Below, one piece after another: positions 1-12,290 of a stretch of DNA of 64,000 nucleotides. The DNA comes from Chimonanthus salicifolius (lineage: Eukaryota; Streptophyta; Magnoliopsida; Laurales; Calycanthaceae). The stretch is from NCBI GenBank assembly GCA_013350335.1, contig CM023540.1, positions 49,830,552-49,894,551 of the forward strand, given 5' to 3'. Positions within the stretch are counted from its first letter, which is position 1, and every line of letters begins with the position of its first letter. The translations under genes were made by a program, and so were the position numbers. The notes under the pieces were generated by a model that saw nothing but the letters and a program-made list of their open reading frames with translations, did no database searches and was not told where the DNA came from.

Positions 1-907
1 TTATCTTGGTTGAATTTGAAGGGTCCCTTATCTCATCTCTTCTGACTCCTATAAATTGATGGCTGTGGGTTCATTGAAAGTTGAACCGGGCAAGACGTCG
101 AAGAGACTGAAGTTGGACGAAGAAAGACAGAGAAAAATATTTAATTTCTTGTAAGTTATTTTTTATTTTTATTTTTTTTATGTAAAGTCCAAAAGGATTG
201 TATTTCATTTCCAATTTTTAAATAACAATTCATGGCAGTTGTTTAGATTTATGGTGGTCCCAGTTATTAAAATATTTAATAGTGATGATTTGTATTTTAT
301 TTTTAATTCTTTTTATGAATATTATGTAAGAAATTATTTTTAGAATTTTTTTCAAGGAAAGTAGAACCCCTATTAGGATCAGTGGGACTTGCCGTCTTTC
401 CAGTCTAAGGTTCTTATCAAGAACAATTGTTTTAGATTTGGGGAAAGACAAGTTTAAAACCCGCTCAAGCCTAAGCCTTGAATTGAAAAAAAATCTGATT
501 TAATGGATGACATAAAAATTCTAATTAGAATTTTAATAGGAAATAAATTTGAATTATATTTTATAACTCTAAAACATTTCATAGTCTAGGCCATGATTTT
601 ATTATTTTTAAATAGGATAACATGCCGCTTCGATGTTTGACTCGATTCCATTGTAGATTATGTAAACAAATTATTTATCATTGATTTATTTTATTCTTTC
701 TCAAAATTTATCAAAACAATTCATTGTTCTAAATTAAGATTATAGCTATATGTTTTAGAAAATTATTTCCTTAAATCATTTATTTTAATAATGCCATTTT
801 CTATTTCATACATATATTTTGTCGGTTTCCCTTGGGTACGACCTCGCACTCATACTCTATACTATAAACTGGTTCGTACGCTTGCGAGTAAATTAAAATT
901 CACATCA
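1..907 (+). repeat. 5' LTR of the non-autonomous element (3' part only)
   Basis: Colinear with 5011-5917 over its whole length and ends in CA just before the primer-binding site. The upstream ~690 bp present in the 3' LTR (4320-5010) lies outside the window. Confidence 0.9.
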
Positions 908-913
908 AGTTTT

Positions 914-926
914 TGGCGCCGTTGCC
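914..926 (+). other. Primer-binding site, tRNA-Asp type
   Basis: TGGCGCCGTTGCC starts six bases after the LTR end. It complements the 3' end of plant tRNA-Asp(GTC) including the CCA tail. The same site is seen in minus orientation at 38905-38921 and, decayed, at 29512-29527. Confidence 0.8.
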
Positions 927-2009
927 AGGAGAAATCTCGAAATAAATTGTATGTTATTAGATTATGTGATTTTTGAAAATAAATATAATACTGCAGATAT
1001 GTCTTAATTTAGAATTTCATGTAACTTAGGAATTTTTTTTTAATTAAATAAAATTTAAAAATTAAAAAAAAATTATTTGGAACAAAGTTTTGATTTAATG
1101 AGGTGGAGTCCAATTTTCATAACCTTAACTTGATTTAAAAAAAATTTTAGGTTACAAATATTATATTTCTTCCATTAGTTGTAACTTTAGGACAATTGCA
1201 CTTAGATTAGTATCATGCATTTTATTTTTTTATTTGAATCAGAATTTTCACCAAAGTTTTTATTGTCTATTTTACAGAAATTTTAATTAAGCTGCGCTTA
1301 AAAATCGATGGAGATATGCACAACAGGCTAAATCTTCACCAAAGCTTTAAATTGCGCGCTTAAAAAAAATTGCTGAAAATACGCATAAAAGGCTAAGGTG
1401 AGTTTTTAATTTTTTTCTTTTTATTTTATATATCTCATGCATTCATATAGATTTATTTAGGATGTTCTTTATTATTGTTTGCATTTAATCTGTCCATGCA
1501 TCTAGGTTGTTAGTATTCATGCATTAGTTCAGATTATTTTATTAATGTTTGCATATTTGTTTGAATGTTGTATGCTAATTTAGGACTGCATTTTCACAAT
1601 ACTTAGAAAAATAAGATTAGTAAAATTGGTTCATGCTTATCCCTAATAAAATCAATTAAGGAACCATTAGGCTAGATTTTAGGGTTTCATGCTTAAAAGG
1701 AACCTTTTCAGTCTAAATTAATTTTTGTAACTGATGAATATTTTTTCTTCAATCATGGTGTCTAGGATTAGTTCTGTCACCAAGGTGTACAGAACCTAAG
1801 GATAAGTGAAAACTTAAGAAGATGTCGTGTGCTCCTCCACTTACCTGGCCATGATTGTGGTTAAACTCTCATCGGAGACTTTAGATTATTTGGAGAAAAA
1901 AGTAGGAGCCAGTCTAGAGACCTAGGTTAGTTTAGGTTTTTATTTTTAGTTTTAGGTCATTTATTTTGTTTGAATTTGTTTTGGTCTTGTTTTGTCCTTG
2001 TTGGTGAAA

Positions 2010-2435
2010 ATGAGTGTTTGGAGACGCGATTCGACCTGGCGATTAGTTAGAATTGAGTCCCCAAATTGTGAACATACCGTCAGTCATCAATCCATTATTG
2101 ACGACAGTAGGGTCTGTGGGGTCATGGCAATTTCAACTTTAGAACCTATATTAGAACTCAATCGTTGTAACCATGGTGAGGAGAGTCTGACCAATGGGGG
2201 CAAGAACCTAATTCTTGAGGGGAATGATGAGGTAAATCCTGGCTTTGAGGATAATCCTATCCAGGACTTTCCTCCGTATGACATGAACAATCCATTGGAT
2301 TTTACCAAATATGTAGAACCGGGAGTGTACTTAAGAGCAAGATATTTTGCAAGCCCTCAATTTCTAAATGATCTACGTTCCATTATACCATTTCTTCCCT
2401 ACATAGAGCCACCCAAGTCACCTAAATCACCATAA
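2010..2435 (+). CDS. Hypothetical 141-aa ORF of the non-autonomous element
   Basis: An uninterrupted ORF starting at the ATG at 2010 (MSVWRRDS...) and ending in a proline- and lysine-rich tail (IEPPKSPKSP). The frame is open slightly upstream, but without an earlier ATG. I recognise no domain: there is no zinc knuckle, protease triad or capsid motif. The C-terminal third is hydrophobic and proline-rich and the middle is acidic. It sits about 1.1 kb after the primer site, with the central polypurine tract about 190 bp downstream. It is the longest sense ORF in the element. The related minus-strand elements at 22243-40916 seem to lack it, because the interval between primer site and central polypurine tract is shorter there and holds no similar ORF. 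It could be a relic of gag, an ORF peculiar to the family, or chance. Confidence 0.35.
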   Translation: MSVWRRDSTWRLVRIESPNCEHTVSHQSIIDDSRVCGVMAISTLEPILELNRCNHGEESLTNGGKNLILEGNDEVNPGFEDNPIQDFPPYDMNNPLDFTKYVEPGVYLRARYFASPQFLNDLRSIIPFLPYIEPPKSPKSP

Positions 2436-2621
2436 TCACCATCTTAGGTTAATTGTTGAGTCCATCAATCTAGAGTCAGTCTAGTTTAGGATTTTTGTTT
2501 TAGGTCCATTATGAGTGAACCCTTTTAAATACACTTGAACCTTAATTAGCACTGTTCCAAAAAATTCTAATTTGCACCTGATCACTGTGGATTAATGAAC
2601 ATTAAGGACAATGTCAAATTT

Positions 2622-2636
2622 AAGTTTGGGGGTATC
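2622..2636 (+). other. Central polypurine tract-like motif
   Basis: TAAGTTTGGGGGTAT, identical over 15 bases to the 3' polypurine tract at 4304-4318. The same motif is at the corresponding internal position of the minus-strand family members (25728-25742 identical; 37611-37625 with one change). Confidence 0.65.
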
Positions 2637-4303
2637 AAAATGAGATACACTAGTTGAGTCCAATAAAAAAATTTGAGTCCACTAAAAGTTTTTGTAAGTC
2701 AAAAATAAAAAAATAAAAAAATAAAAAAATAATAAAAAAAAAATCAAGGGAAGAGTAAGTGAACACTGAGACTACCCCTTGTGAAAAAGAAAAAAAAAAA
2801 AAGAGATTTGTTGAGTATAAGTGATTTTTCAGCATTAATAGGTAAATAAAAATTTTCATACCATACTTTTTTGATAATATTTTTATAGGATTTATATTCG
2901 GAATAAATTTACACAGCCATGTTAAATTGAGTTAGAGATGAAAATTTTTCATGAATCTAGTAGTCAACAAATGAATACTAGTGGAGACTTAACCTAATAA
3001 GCTTTAGAGCCTTTCAATTTTTCTGAGGGATTTAAGTCAATCCATTTTTCTTTCTGAAGTGTATCAAGTCGTTGTGGATCTCATCATTCTTCAATTTTGG
3101 TCATATTACTGAGAATACCATTAAAATTGAGTTAGTACATTTGAAATTTTTTAGACTTTATTTAAATCAAGGAAATCACTGTATAAAACTTAAGATATGA
3201 TTTAGGCCATTTTCGGATCTTTTGAGCCTTCATGCCTTCCTATCTTTGGTTAAAATTTATCATGATAGTTCCCAGTTGAGCCTTTAAGTTAGCATGTTTT
3301 CTTGATCAGCCATATTTACCAAACCCAACTCCGATTTTAGAGTCTGAGCCTCATTAAAAATATATCTTGACCTATTCATAGAAAAGGTTAGAGGTGATAA
3401 ACATTGGGATGGTACTAAAAAAAGGGCAGAATGTAAAACAAGAAAATAGCACAAAAAGAAAGGGAACAACCTGATATCAAAAGAAGGATATATATAAAAA
3501 AAAAAGATGAATATTTTGAAAAGTGCTGGAAAAAAAAATAGAGGAAGGAATATCTCTTCATATATCTTAAAGACCTCTAACCTTTTGATCAAAATATTTA
3601 TTCTTAGAGTCTTATTATCCTTCTTTGATTTGACCCGATCCCAAGCCATGTTTCATCCTATTAAAAGTCCTATTGGTCTTAAGTTGAAATATGGTACTTC
3701 ATGTGGAGAATAGAGGAAGAAAAATGATAATGTATAACCCAACGTTCTCAGGAAAGTGGCGTCTATTCATGAGCTCCAACAATTATTTTCTTTGTCATGT
3801 ACCGTTTTTCTAATACATATGTGAGAAATTTTGAATTTGAATACACAAACTCTGCTCACATATACGTTTGAGAGAAAATAACCCAACCTCTGAGCTTTAA
3901 TCTTTCTGAGAGATATCTAGTGAGGTTTGAAGTCAAAGCGTATTTTCCGATGTTAGGTACGAAACTTGTGTCTATTTGGAAAAGAAAACTAATTTTAATA
4001 TTGGCTAAGCACACACAATACTTCGAATATAAGTCTTATAAAATAAATTTTGGAATCGTATGATGTCTAAATCTTTATGAACTTATTTTTGCCGAATCTG
4101 AAACTAAGACTACAAAATTGATGTTTGTGGGTGTCATCACTGAAAGCCTCATGAGTCTATAACTCGTCCACTAGGGGTAACCTAGGGGTTTAAAGGCTTA
4201 TTGCATATGCTAAATGCAATCGAGAGTGCCAGCGAAAGTGGTATACATTAGGATTTGAATGTCTAGTTTTTAGTTTTTGTTTTGCTCGAGGACTAGCAAA
4301 ATC

Positions 4304-4318
4304 TAAGTTTGGGGGTAT
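4304..4318 (+). other. 3' polypurine tract
   Basis: G-rich tract ending two bases before the TG that opens the 3' LTR at 4320, the expected plus-strand priming position. The sequence before it (GCTCGAGGACTAGCAAAATC) is also conserved in the minus copy next to 31890. Confidence 0.75.
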
Positions 4319-4319
4319 T

Positions 4320-5917
4320 TGTTGAGCACTGAAAATTACCATTTTACCCTTTAATTTTAGATTAGTTAGCCTTTTGATTTGTGAATATTAGATGCGTTTA
4401 ATAGAGTTTTTAAGTTTTGCAGTGTATTTGTGAGAATAAAAGAAAAAGGAATTAAAATGGAGAAAAGTGGGGCTATAGTCCTATTTTTGGAAAGTTTATA
4501 ATTTTTACCACCTAATTTAATATGGAATTATTATAAATTATTATAATTCAGATCCAGATATGAGAGTTTGAATTATAATAATATTTTTTTAGACTGTGTT
4601 ACATTGTAAAGGTAGTAGAAATTTATAAATACACAAATGGACTCAATGTTCGAATCTGAAGCCTGAAGACAAAGTCTGCAATTGGAAGCCAATGAGCCAA
4701 AGTCCACCAATATTCCGGACCAGATAAAAGTCCAAGTATGGGATCGAAGTCCAAAAGATCGAGTGGGACCAGTGAATTTCATTTGAATGATGGTGTCTTA
4801 TCTGTAAAATTCGGCATTTGAAAAAGACAGTGGACTTAGATAAAAGATAGTGGATTTGAATAAAAGACAGGGATAATGATAAAAGAGTTTGAATCCAAGG
4901 AGAGATAAAAAAGAAAGAGAAGAAAGAGAGGGATAAGGAGAAACAAAGATAAGGAGATGAAGGAGTTAGCCGATCTCAACAGAGAGAAATTTTGAATTTG
5001 AATGGGTCTCTTATCTTGGCTGAATTTGAAGGGTCCCTTATCTCATCTCTTCTGACTCCTATAAATTGATGGCTGTCGGTTCATTGAAAGTTGAACAGGA
5101 CAAGACGTCGAAGAGACTGAAGTTGGAGGAAGAAAGACAGAAAAAAATATTTAATGTCTTGTAAGTTATTTTTTATTTTTATTTTTTTTTATGTAAAGTC
5201 TAAAAGGATTGTATTTCATTTCTAATTTTTAAATAAAAATTCATGGCAGTTGTTTAGATTTATGGTGGTCCCAGTTATTAAAATATTTAATAGTGATGAT
5301 TTGTATTTTATTTTTAATTCTTTTTATGAATATTATGTAAGAAATTATTTTTAGAATTTTTTTCAAGGAAAGTAGAACCCTTATTAGGATCAGTGGGACT
5401 TGCCGTCTTTCCAATCTAAGGTTCTTATCGACAACAGTTGTTTTAGATTTGGGGAAACAAAAGTTTAAAACCCGCTCAAGCCTAAGCCTTGAATTGAAAA
5501 AAATCTGATTTAATGGATGACATACAAATTCTAATTAGAATTTTAATAGGAAATAAATTTGAATTATATTTTATAACTCTAGAATATTTCATAGTCTAGG
5601 CCATGATTTATTATTTTTAAATAGGATAATATGCCGCTTCGATGTTTGACCCTATTCCATTGTAGATTATGTTAACAAAGTATTTATCATTGATTTATTT
5701 TATTCTTTCTCAAAATTTATCAAAACAATTCATTGTTCTAAATTAAGATTATAACTATATGTTTTAGAAAATTATTTCCTTAAATCACATTATTTTAATA
5801 ATGCCATTTTCTATTTCATACATATATTTTGTCGGTTTCCCTTAGGTTCGACCTCGCACTCATACTCTATACTATAAACTGGTTCGTACGCTTGCGAGTA
5901 AATTAAAATTCACATCA
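4320..5917 (+). repeat. 3' LTR of the non-autonomous element
   Basis: Starts TGTTGAGCAC after the polypurine tract and ends TTCACATCA, giving TG...CA termini and a length of 1598 bp. Its last 907 bp match the start of the window. Its opening block is shared with 52352 and, inverted, with 24109, 31889 and 40916. Confidence 0.88.
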
Positions 5918-6828
5918 GTAAGTTTGGCCTAATCTGAGCTTTGCAGTTCGAGAAACTGACGTTCGAAGTCATAAGTGTGAAATGGTAATTTGACCTTAAC
6001 GGATAATGTTGCATTTTTTATTTTGAAAAATGATGAATAGTGACAGAAAATATAATTCCATGATTAAAATGAATGATTTAAGTTATTTGACTTTGAAACT
6101 CACACATACGGAAGGTTTTCAAATACCGGAAGTCCTGATTTTCAAAACTTGTTCAAACCTTTTTCAGGTTTTCAAAAAAAATTCCATTTACAAAACCTCG
6201 TTTGCAAACCCCCTATTTTAAAATACCTTTGAACCCCAGATTTTAATGAACATTGTTTTACAGACAATCTATATTTTTCTACAACTTGTTGGACGTTTAA
6301 AACTGTCATTTTGATTTACCAGGATTTGTTTATTTAACGCTAAAAGTCGTGTCTTATTGATCGTTATTTAGAGCAAGTCATAAAATCCATATTTTTTTTT
6401 ATTAAAATCAAATGGATTTTGACATCGAATTTTCACCCAAATTTCGTTCTCAACCTGTCTTCAGTATCTCAAACATTTCTATAAAGCCAACTTCTAAGTG
6501 TGACCTCGAGTACCCCTTTTTCTAGGAAAGCCCAATGAACATCACAAGATAAAGCCCACCTACCCTTCCTACCACCACTTTTCTCACACTCTAACCCACT
6601 CTATCTCTCTCGAGTCTCTTTATATCTCTAGCAACTAAACAACGAAAGCTCTTTTGGATTCTTAGAATACTAAGAAGTTGCAGAAAGGTGCCTCTCCTCT
6701 TCATTTAATTATTTTAAAATCTTAAATTAACATGATTTTAAGTTAATAATCAAGAAATTAAAATCAAATTAATGTTTAACTACATTCTTACATGTAGGCC
6801 TTACTTCCGTTTTAATTAGAAGACTAAC
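5918..6828 (+). repeat. Piece 1 of an old plus-strand Tekay-like LTR
   Basis: Its order of short blocks resembles the start of the LTR at 9072 (for example a GAGCTT...TTCGAG stretch followed by AAATGGTAATTT at 5981). It lies between the element ending at 5917 and the solo LTR starting at 6829, and continues after that insertion at 22060. Non-coding; the ORFs in it are short and show no motif. Confidence 0.55.
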
Positions 6829-7339
6829 TGTAACGATTCAACCCGAGGTTGGGTCCAGAATACTACTAATTTTTTTTTTTTTCTCTTTTCTCCAATCATC
6901 TAACTTCATCACTGGGCTGGATCTTCAAGCTCACCCAAAAGCCCATCATAGAAAATGTCACACGTGCTCTTCACATGTGGACTCAAACATGTGCCATATG
7001 TCTCAATATACGAACACATATTACACAAACAAACATTTCCATTCGTCTCATCAAAGTTACGAACAAACACATAGTGGTTTACACATGCTTAGATTTACAG
7101 TACCACAGGCGGTACTAAAATCAAGAAGATATCATTTGCATGAAAATATATATAATAAACATATTTCCCATCATTGGGAAATACGATTGATTGCAAAGGC
7201 TCCCTCATCTTAAGTCACCGGTGGAGGTTCCTACTCCTCAAGTGCTAACCCTGCAATGTAAGGGATGTGAACTCCAAGCCCAGTGAAGAGATCTTAAAAT
7301 AACACATTCATCAACATGTATAGGTTAAACAATGCAATC

Positions 7340-7610
7340 TAGTCATAATAACAATAATGGTCTACTTTTACCATTTAAAATCACACTTATCTTACTCTAA
7401 ATCATGAATGGTCTACTCTACCATTCTTACCAACTTACCATAAATGGTTTCATATACTATTTTACCAACTTACCACAAATGGTCTCATATAACATTTTAC
7501 CTAACTTACTACAAATGATCTCATATACCATCTATCATACTTGAAAACATAATTTATCTACTATACCAATTTATCAACTTACCAGAAATGGTCTCATATA
7601 CCATTTATAA
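7340..7610. repeat. Degenerate tandem repeat inside the solo LTR
   Basis: Units of roughly 50 bp built on AATGGTCTCATATACCAT and ACCAACTTACCA, several copies with drift. Confidence 0.6.
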
Positions 7611-7773
7611 TACTTGAATTCACAATTAGTCTACTATACCAAATTATCAAGTCACCACCACTACCATACTACTATCACACCAAAGGACTACACTGGCTAT
7701 AAATACATTAAGTCCTTGACACTGGTCAAAATGCAGCATCTTGCAAAAGCACAAGCGACCCCATTGGTACAGC

Positions 7774-8045
7774 AAATGCCTATAATATATGACCTCAATG
7801 GTCCGTCAATGCCAATAATATTTGACCTAAATGGTCCGACTTATGACAATAATATATGGCCTAAATGGTCCAGCGAATGCCCATAATATATGGCCAAAAT
7901 GGTTCGGCCTAATGCCAATAATATATGACCTCAATGGTCCGGCCAATGCCAATAATATATGACCTCAATGGCGGGCCAATGCCCATAATATATATGATCT
8001 AAATGGTCCGGCCTATGCCAATAATATATGACCTCACTGGTCTAT
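7774..8045. repeat. 34-bp minisatellite inside the solo LTR
   Basis: About eight head-to-tail copies of a unit built on AATGCCAATAATATATGACC followed by TCAATGGTCCGGCC. Copies differ by substitutions and one- to two-base indels. Any ORF here is a by-product of the repeat. Confidence 0.85.
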
Positions 8046-9071
8046 CATAGCCCAGTAGCTAAGTGTATGTGGATGTAGTATCAACTTCATAGATTCATCT
8101 TTCACAATAATATGATCCTCAGGTTCTCACATCGGAGCATATCATTATCCATCAACTTCATATTTCAATCTCCTATCATAACATGATGTTCAAGTTCTCA
8201 CATCGGAGAATATCATTATCTATCACAATATTATGCATGATAAACATCATTAGTAACAATATGAACGATTCTTAACAATATATCAAGTTTAGGCATGTAA
8301 GTAGGTTGATTTTTCGTTTATAGATTAGTAGACCTCGACTCCTCCACACCGTGTTACGCTTCTGTTCTTATAGTTAGAACTTATTTTCATCCCTCACATG
8401 GAAGCAGTGTCAAGTCTCGCATTCTGACCTATTCAATCTTTTCCATATCATGTCAAATCCATGAAACCACTAATTACACTAGATCTAGGTTTACAAAACC
8501 TGATTTACCAATTTTGTATTATTAAGTCTCCTCACCGAATAACGTAGGGTATCGCAGGTATCAGTTACACACACATAGGAATACCATGAATCTTCATTCA
8601 TAATCAAACGTAATACACATTCATATACAATACAGAATACATTCACAGTATTTCTAAACATTTCAATCTTATTTTTCGGAAAACTTCAAGGGAAATGGCT
8701 GTGAGTCCACATAGTAGGTTACTACTCCTTTTTAGTTATAATAATCCATCAATAAATAAAATACTCAGTGCTTAGTCCCATATTTCTTCCTGGCAAGGGT
8801 AGAGTATTGAGACTTTGCCCAGAGGGTACAAATACAGGTGCTCAGGCCATTACAAATATTGTCTTCTGGATTTGACCATGGAGACGTATTGAGTTAGGCC
8901 TAGAGATAAAAGATGCTCAAGCCACTATTCGTATTATCTTTTGGATTGAACCATGGATATATATTGAGTTAGTCCTAGAGAGAAAGAAAATCACTCAGTG
9001 CCCGATCCCTTCTTTTCAACCGAGCAACGAAATTAATCGTTACGCTACAGATAGCTATCGGGCAGCATTTT

Positions 9072-12000
9072 TGTAATACCCTGACCCGAATTAAGTGTGA
9101 TCAGTATGATAAATCATACTTAGACCGTAGTTAATCTTCAAGATTACAGGTACGACTTTGCGAAAAGCTAAGGTGTGGCCCAGTTAGAGCTTGAAAGCTC
9201 GATGATCCAGCTCGTCTAGTTAGAGGGCAAAATGGTAATTTACCATTTATCAATATTATTTCTTCTATGTATGTAATTATTTGATTATTGATGGATGATA
9301 TTGATTTCCTTAATCAAGGATTTTAATTTATAAATTCAGAATTATTTTATTTTCAGAAAAGGTTATTTAAAACTACCCGAAAAGACCGCGAAAGAGAAGG
9401 AATAATTATTTTTAGATAATTTCAGAAATAAGAATTTTTGTAAGAAAATCATGTGATGTTAAGTTTTGAAATGAAGGTTTAGTTTATTTCTCCAAATTTT
9501 GAAAATAGCGGTTTTAAACCCTTGTATTAGTCACAAGTTAAATTAAGTAAATAGTGTTAAAATGTAGATTTTGTTTAAATCTATGGTTTTAATGAATTTT
9601 AGATCTCCAAAATTTTATGACAAATAGAGTTTATTAAACCCAACATTTTTATTAAGTTGGAAGGGACATATCTGCAAATATTTTCTACAGTTTTTACTGT
9701 TACCGTTGGTACGTGGCCAGCAACTTGAATCAAAACCATACAGCGCCAGTGGGCTGCCGGTGAGGTGTCTCTCACCTGGCTATGGTAAGAATCCTTTAAA
9801 TCTACCCTTCTCCTTAGCTGAATTCATCTCTGTGTGAATCAACTAAGTTAAAACTCAAACCAACTGCCCTCCCTCTCTGCCTTTAAAATTTTCACCGTAA
9901 GCTTAAGCAGAAGATTTTTCAAGTTTCGGATTTTCAACCTTAGAGCTCAAGTGAAGGTTACCATTGTATTCGTTTTTAAATTTTAACAAATTTAGGATCA
10001 AACAGAAGTAAAATTGATCAAGATTTGAGTGTCTAAAATGAATTTGAAGTTTAAGGAAAAATCTTGGATTTCTTGTGTTTCAGTGGTTCTCATGCTAAAA
10101 TCAGATATTTTAATTAGGTGTTAAAGTTCTAAATTATTCCCAATGTCAAGAGGACTCACTGAGATGTGAAAAACGAACCCAAAAGCCCCACTGTCTCTAG
10201 ATTCGTATTTCACTCCCCCTGTGCCGTTACTGTCTGTTGTTACAAACAGAGGAGGAAGACGACTCTTAGAAGGTCCGAGAGTTGGTCTTCGGAAGCTCCG
10301 AACGGACACCTTCGGAAGTTCATCGCTTCGGTTCGGGGTTCCAAAGTGTCCAGAGGCTAACCGTTTCTCCCGCCTCTGCTGACGGGGCGTTCCGAGTCTG
10401 TTCGGAAGGACCGAATTGCTCGGAAGTTCCAAACTTCTCTCGGCATGTTCCGAGACCCACCGTAAGTCTGTTTTCTGTTTTTCAGCTCAGAAGCACCTTC
10501 TGACGTTCCGAGACATGAGCCTCGGACGTTCCAAAAAATAGAACCATGTTCCGAAGTTCTGAAGACCAATTTAGGCAGTGGCTCGAAAGGTCCGAAGTCA
10601 CTGTATTTGGTTCCGAGGCATGTTCCAAGGAACCCAGTTTTGATTTATAAAATCCTTATTTGATTTAAGATGCATGTGTTAGACCCTAGGTTTTAATGTG
10701 ATCTTTAAACCCTCTTTGATAAATAAAATTGATACTAACCCCTTTTCTCTTGCTACTATAGTGTATTACTTATTGTATTAACTTCCAGGCCAATACTCTC
10801 TATCTATGGCTGACTCAGCCCACTAGCTATCTGTAGATGTGCGACTTCCTTCACCGCTTCGTAGAAAAGAAGGGTTCGGGCACTGAGTGACTTTTAGGCC
10901 TAACTCGCTATAAGAGTAGTGGCCTAAGCACCTTATACCTCTAGGCCTAATTCAATACGTCAATTTGGTCATGCCCAGAAGACAATATAAGAAGTCACCT
11001 GAGCATACTATTATATTTATTGCTGATTATTGCATATAAAAATGGTTAGTAACCAAATAGGAGACTCAGTTCCATTTCCCCTGAAGATTTCTGGAAAACG
11101 AAATTTGAAATACTATGTGTATGTATTGCTTGTTAAGCTATGTGGTTTGAGTAATCTTTATCTGTATATCTGTTTGTATGCTTGACAGATTCTACGATAC
11201 CACACATCTTCAATGAGAAGACTTAACACTACAGTAACAGTAAATCAGGTTAATTGGGATCTAGTGAAATGAGTGGTTTCAAGGATCTGTTTTGATGAAC
11301 CCACTTATGTGCCTAGACATGATGCATTATTGTGAAAAATGCTTACAGATAATTGTGATGTTGATCAAATATGATGATACTTATGAGTTGTGATGATATT
11401 AATACTACTTCCACGTACCCTTTACTATTGAACCATTGCCAAGCTGTGTGTGTCGGTTTACATTTACTGGACCAGGTGTGTCAACAGTTGTTGACCACGG
11501 GTGTGTCAGTACCGGCCTGGGGTTTGCCGGAGATATACTTGCAAGAAGTATTTTGACTGTGTCGGGACTTAATACTATTGGTCTCAGCGTAATATCTAGG
11601 TGTTACATTGGATGTTGGCAGTTGTGGAATGATATTGAGATTGTGGACAGGTTGAAACTGTTATATTGATAATATTAACTTTTGACTAACCTGACGTTCG
11701 ATAAACTGCAATGTTATGTTCTTTCACTGGGCTAGTTAGCTCACACTAGTCACATTTCAAGAGATATACCTGAGGAGGAGGAACCTCCATACCGAGCTTA
11801 GGATGGATAAGTTGTTGCGTTGCTTCGGATTTTTCCCACGGATGGGAAGTTGTTATTGATGTTGGGTTCTTTGGAACCATGATTTGTGTAAAGTACCGCA
11901 TGTGGTACTTTTTATGAGCTGGCTTGTATAAAACCACTATGTGTTCCTTAGTAACCTATGATTTATCTATGGAAAAATCTCGTTGTGGAATTATGTGATT

Positions 12001-12171
12001 GCATGTTATTTGTTTTTATGTGGATGAACTATGTTTAAGTACACATGTTGAGAACATGTGTGGTTAGGCCTAACTTTTGATACAGCCTATTTAGAAGCCT
12101 TGGAGATTAGTTTACAAAAAAAAAAAAAAATCAATAGCGTTCGAGGCTCACTTCTGGGTCGGGGCGTTACA
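9072..12171 (+). repeat. 5' LTR of the chromovirus
   Basis: 3100 bp, TGTAATACCC to GGGGCGTTACA, followed directly by the primer site. Compared with the 3' LTR it lacks a block of nearly 90 bp near 9655 (present at about 18077-18165) and a smaller block near 10163. It contains a poly(A) run near 12117-12130. Confidence 0.92.
10240..10625. repeat. Cluster of TTCCGA/TCGGAA motifs in the 5' LTR
   Basis: Short motifs such as TTCGGAAG, GTTCCGAAG and GTTCCGAG occur more than ten times on both strands in under 400 bp. The cluster is repeated in the 3' LTR (about 18780-19140) and, inverted and diverged, in the minus solo LTR (about 20885-21245). It is GC-richer than its surroundings. Confidence 0.7.
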
Positions 12172-12174
12172 ACT

Positions 12175-12186
12175 TGGTATCAGAGC
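12175..12186 (+). other. Primer-binding site, initiator tRNA-Met
   Basis: TGGTATCAGAGC, three bases after the LTR end, is the standard complement of the plant initiator tRNA-Met 3' end. Confidence 0.9.
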
Positions 12187-12290
12187 TTCGGCTCAAACTC
12201 TAGGACTGAGATGGGTTATAGCATAGATAGAATCTATTTTTGGATTAGAATTTCAGTCGTTTTGACATTTTCTGTTTTTGTGGTACAGAT

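Larger units (their letters stand above)
1..5917 (+). mobile_element. Non-autonomous LTR retrotransposon, 5' end outside window
   Basis: The first 907 bases are repeated with few changes at 5011-5917, so they are the tail of the 5' LTR and the end of the 3' LTR of one element. Between them lie a tRNA-Asp-type primer site, about 3.4 kb of internal sequence with a single short ORF, and a polypurine tract abutting the 3' LTR. No gag, protease, reverse transcriptase or integrase motif is visible, so the element fits the large non-autonomous (LARD-like) class. The tRNA-Asp primer is common in plant Ty3/gypsy lineages, which is only a hint of parentage. The same family occurs in minus orientation at 22243-40916 and as a lone LTR at 52352-54184. 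The 5' target duplication lies outside the window; the bases after the element are GTAAG. Confidence 0.85.
6829..9071 (-). repeat. Minus-strand solo LTR, left part (3' end of the LTR)
   Basis: Begins TGTAACG, which inverted is the usual ...CGTTACA end of Tekay/Del LTRs, and continues with blocks that are the reverse complement of the LTR at 9072-12171 (for example 8980-9010 against 10870-10900). It is cut at 9071 by the insertion of a complete element and resumes at 20693. The five bases before it (6824-6828, CTAAC) equal the five after the right part (22060-22064). No coding region. Confidence 0.8.

Noticed and set aside
10121..10570. Overlapping ORFs on both strands in the LTR (and at 18679-19156, 20937-21376)
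   Set aside because: They reflect the GC-richer TTCCGA motif cluster, lack protein motifs and are not conserved in frame between the two LTRs.
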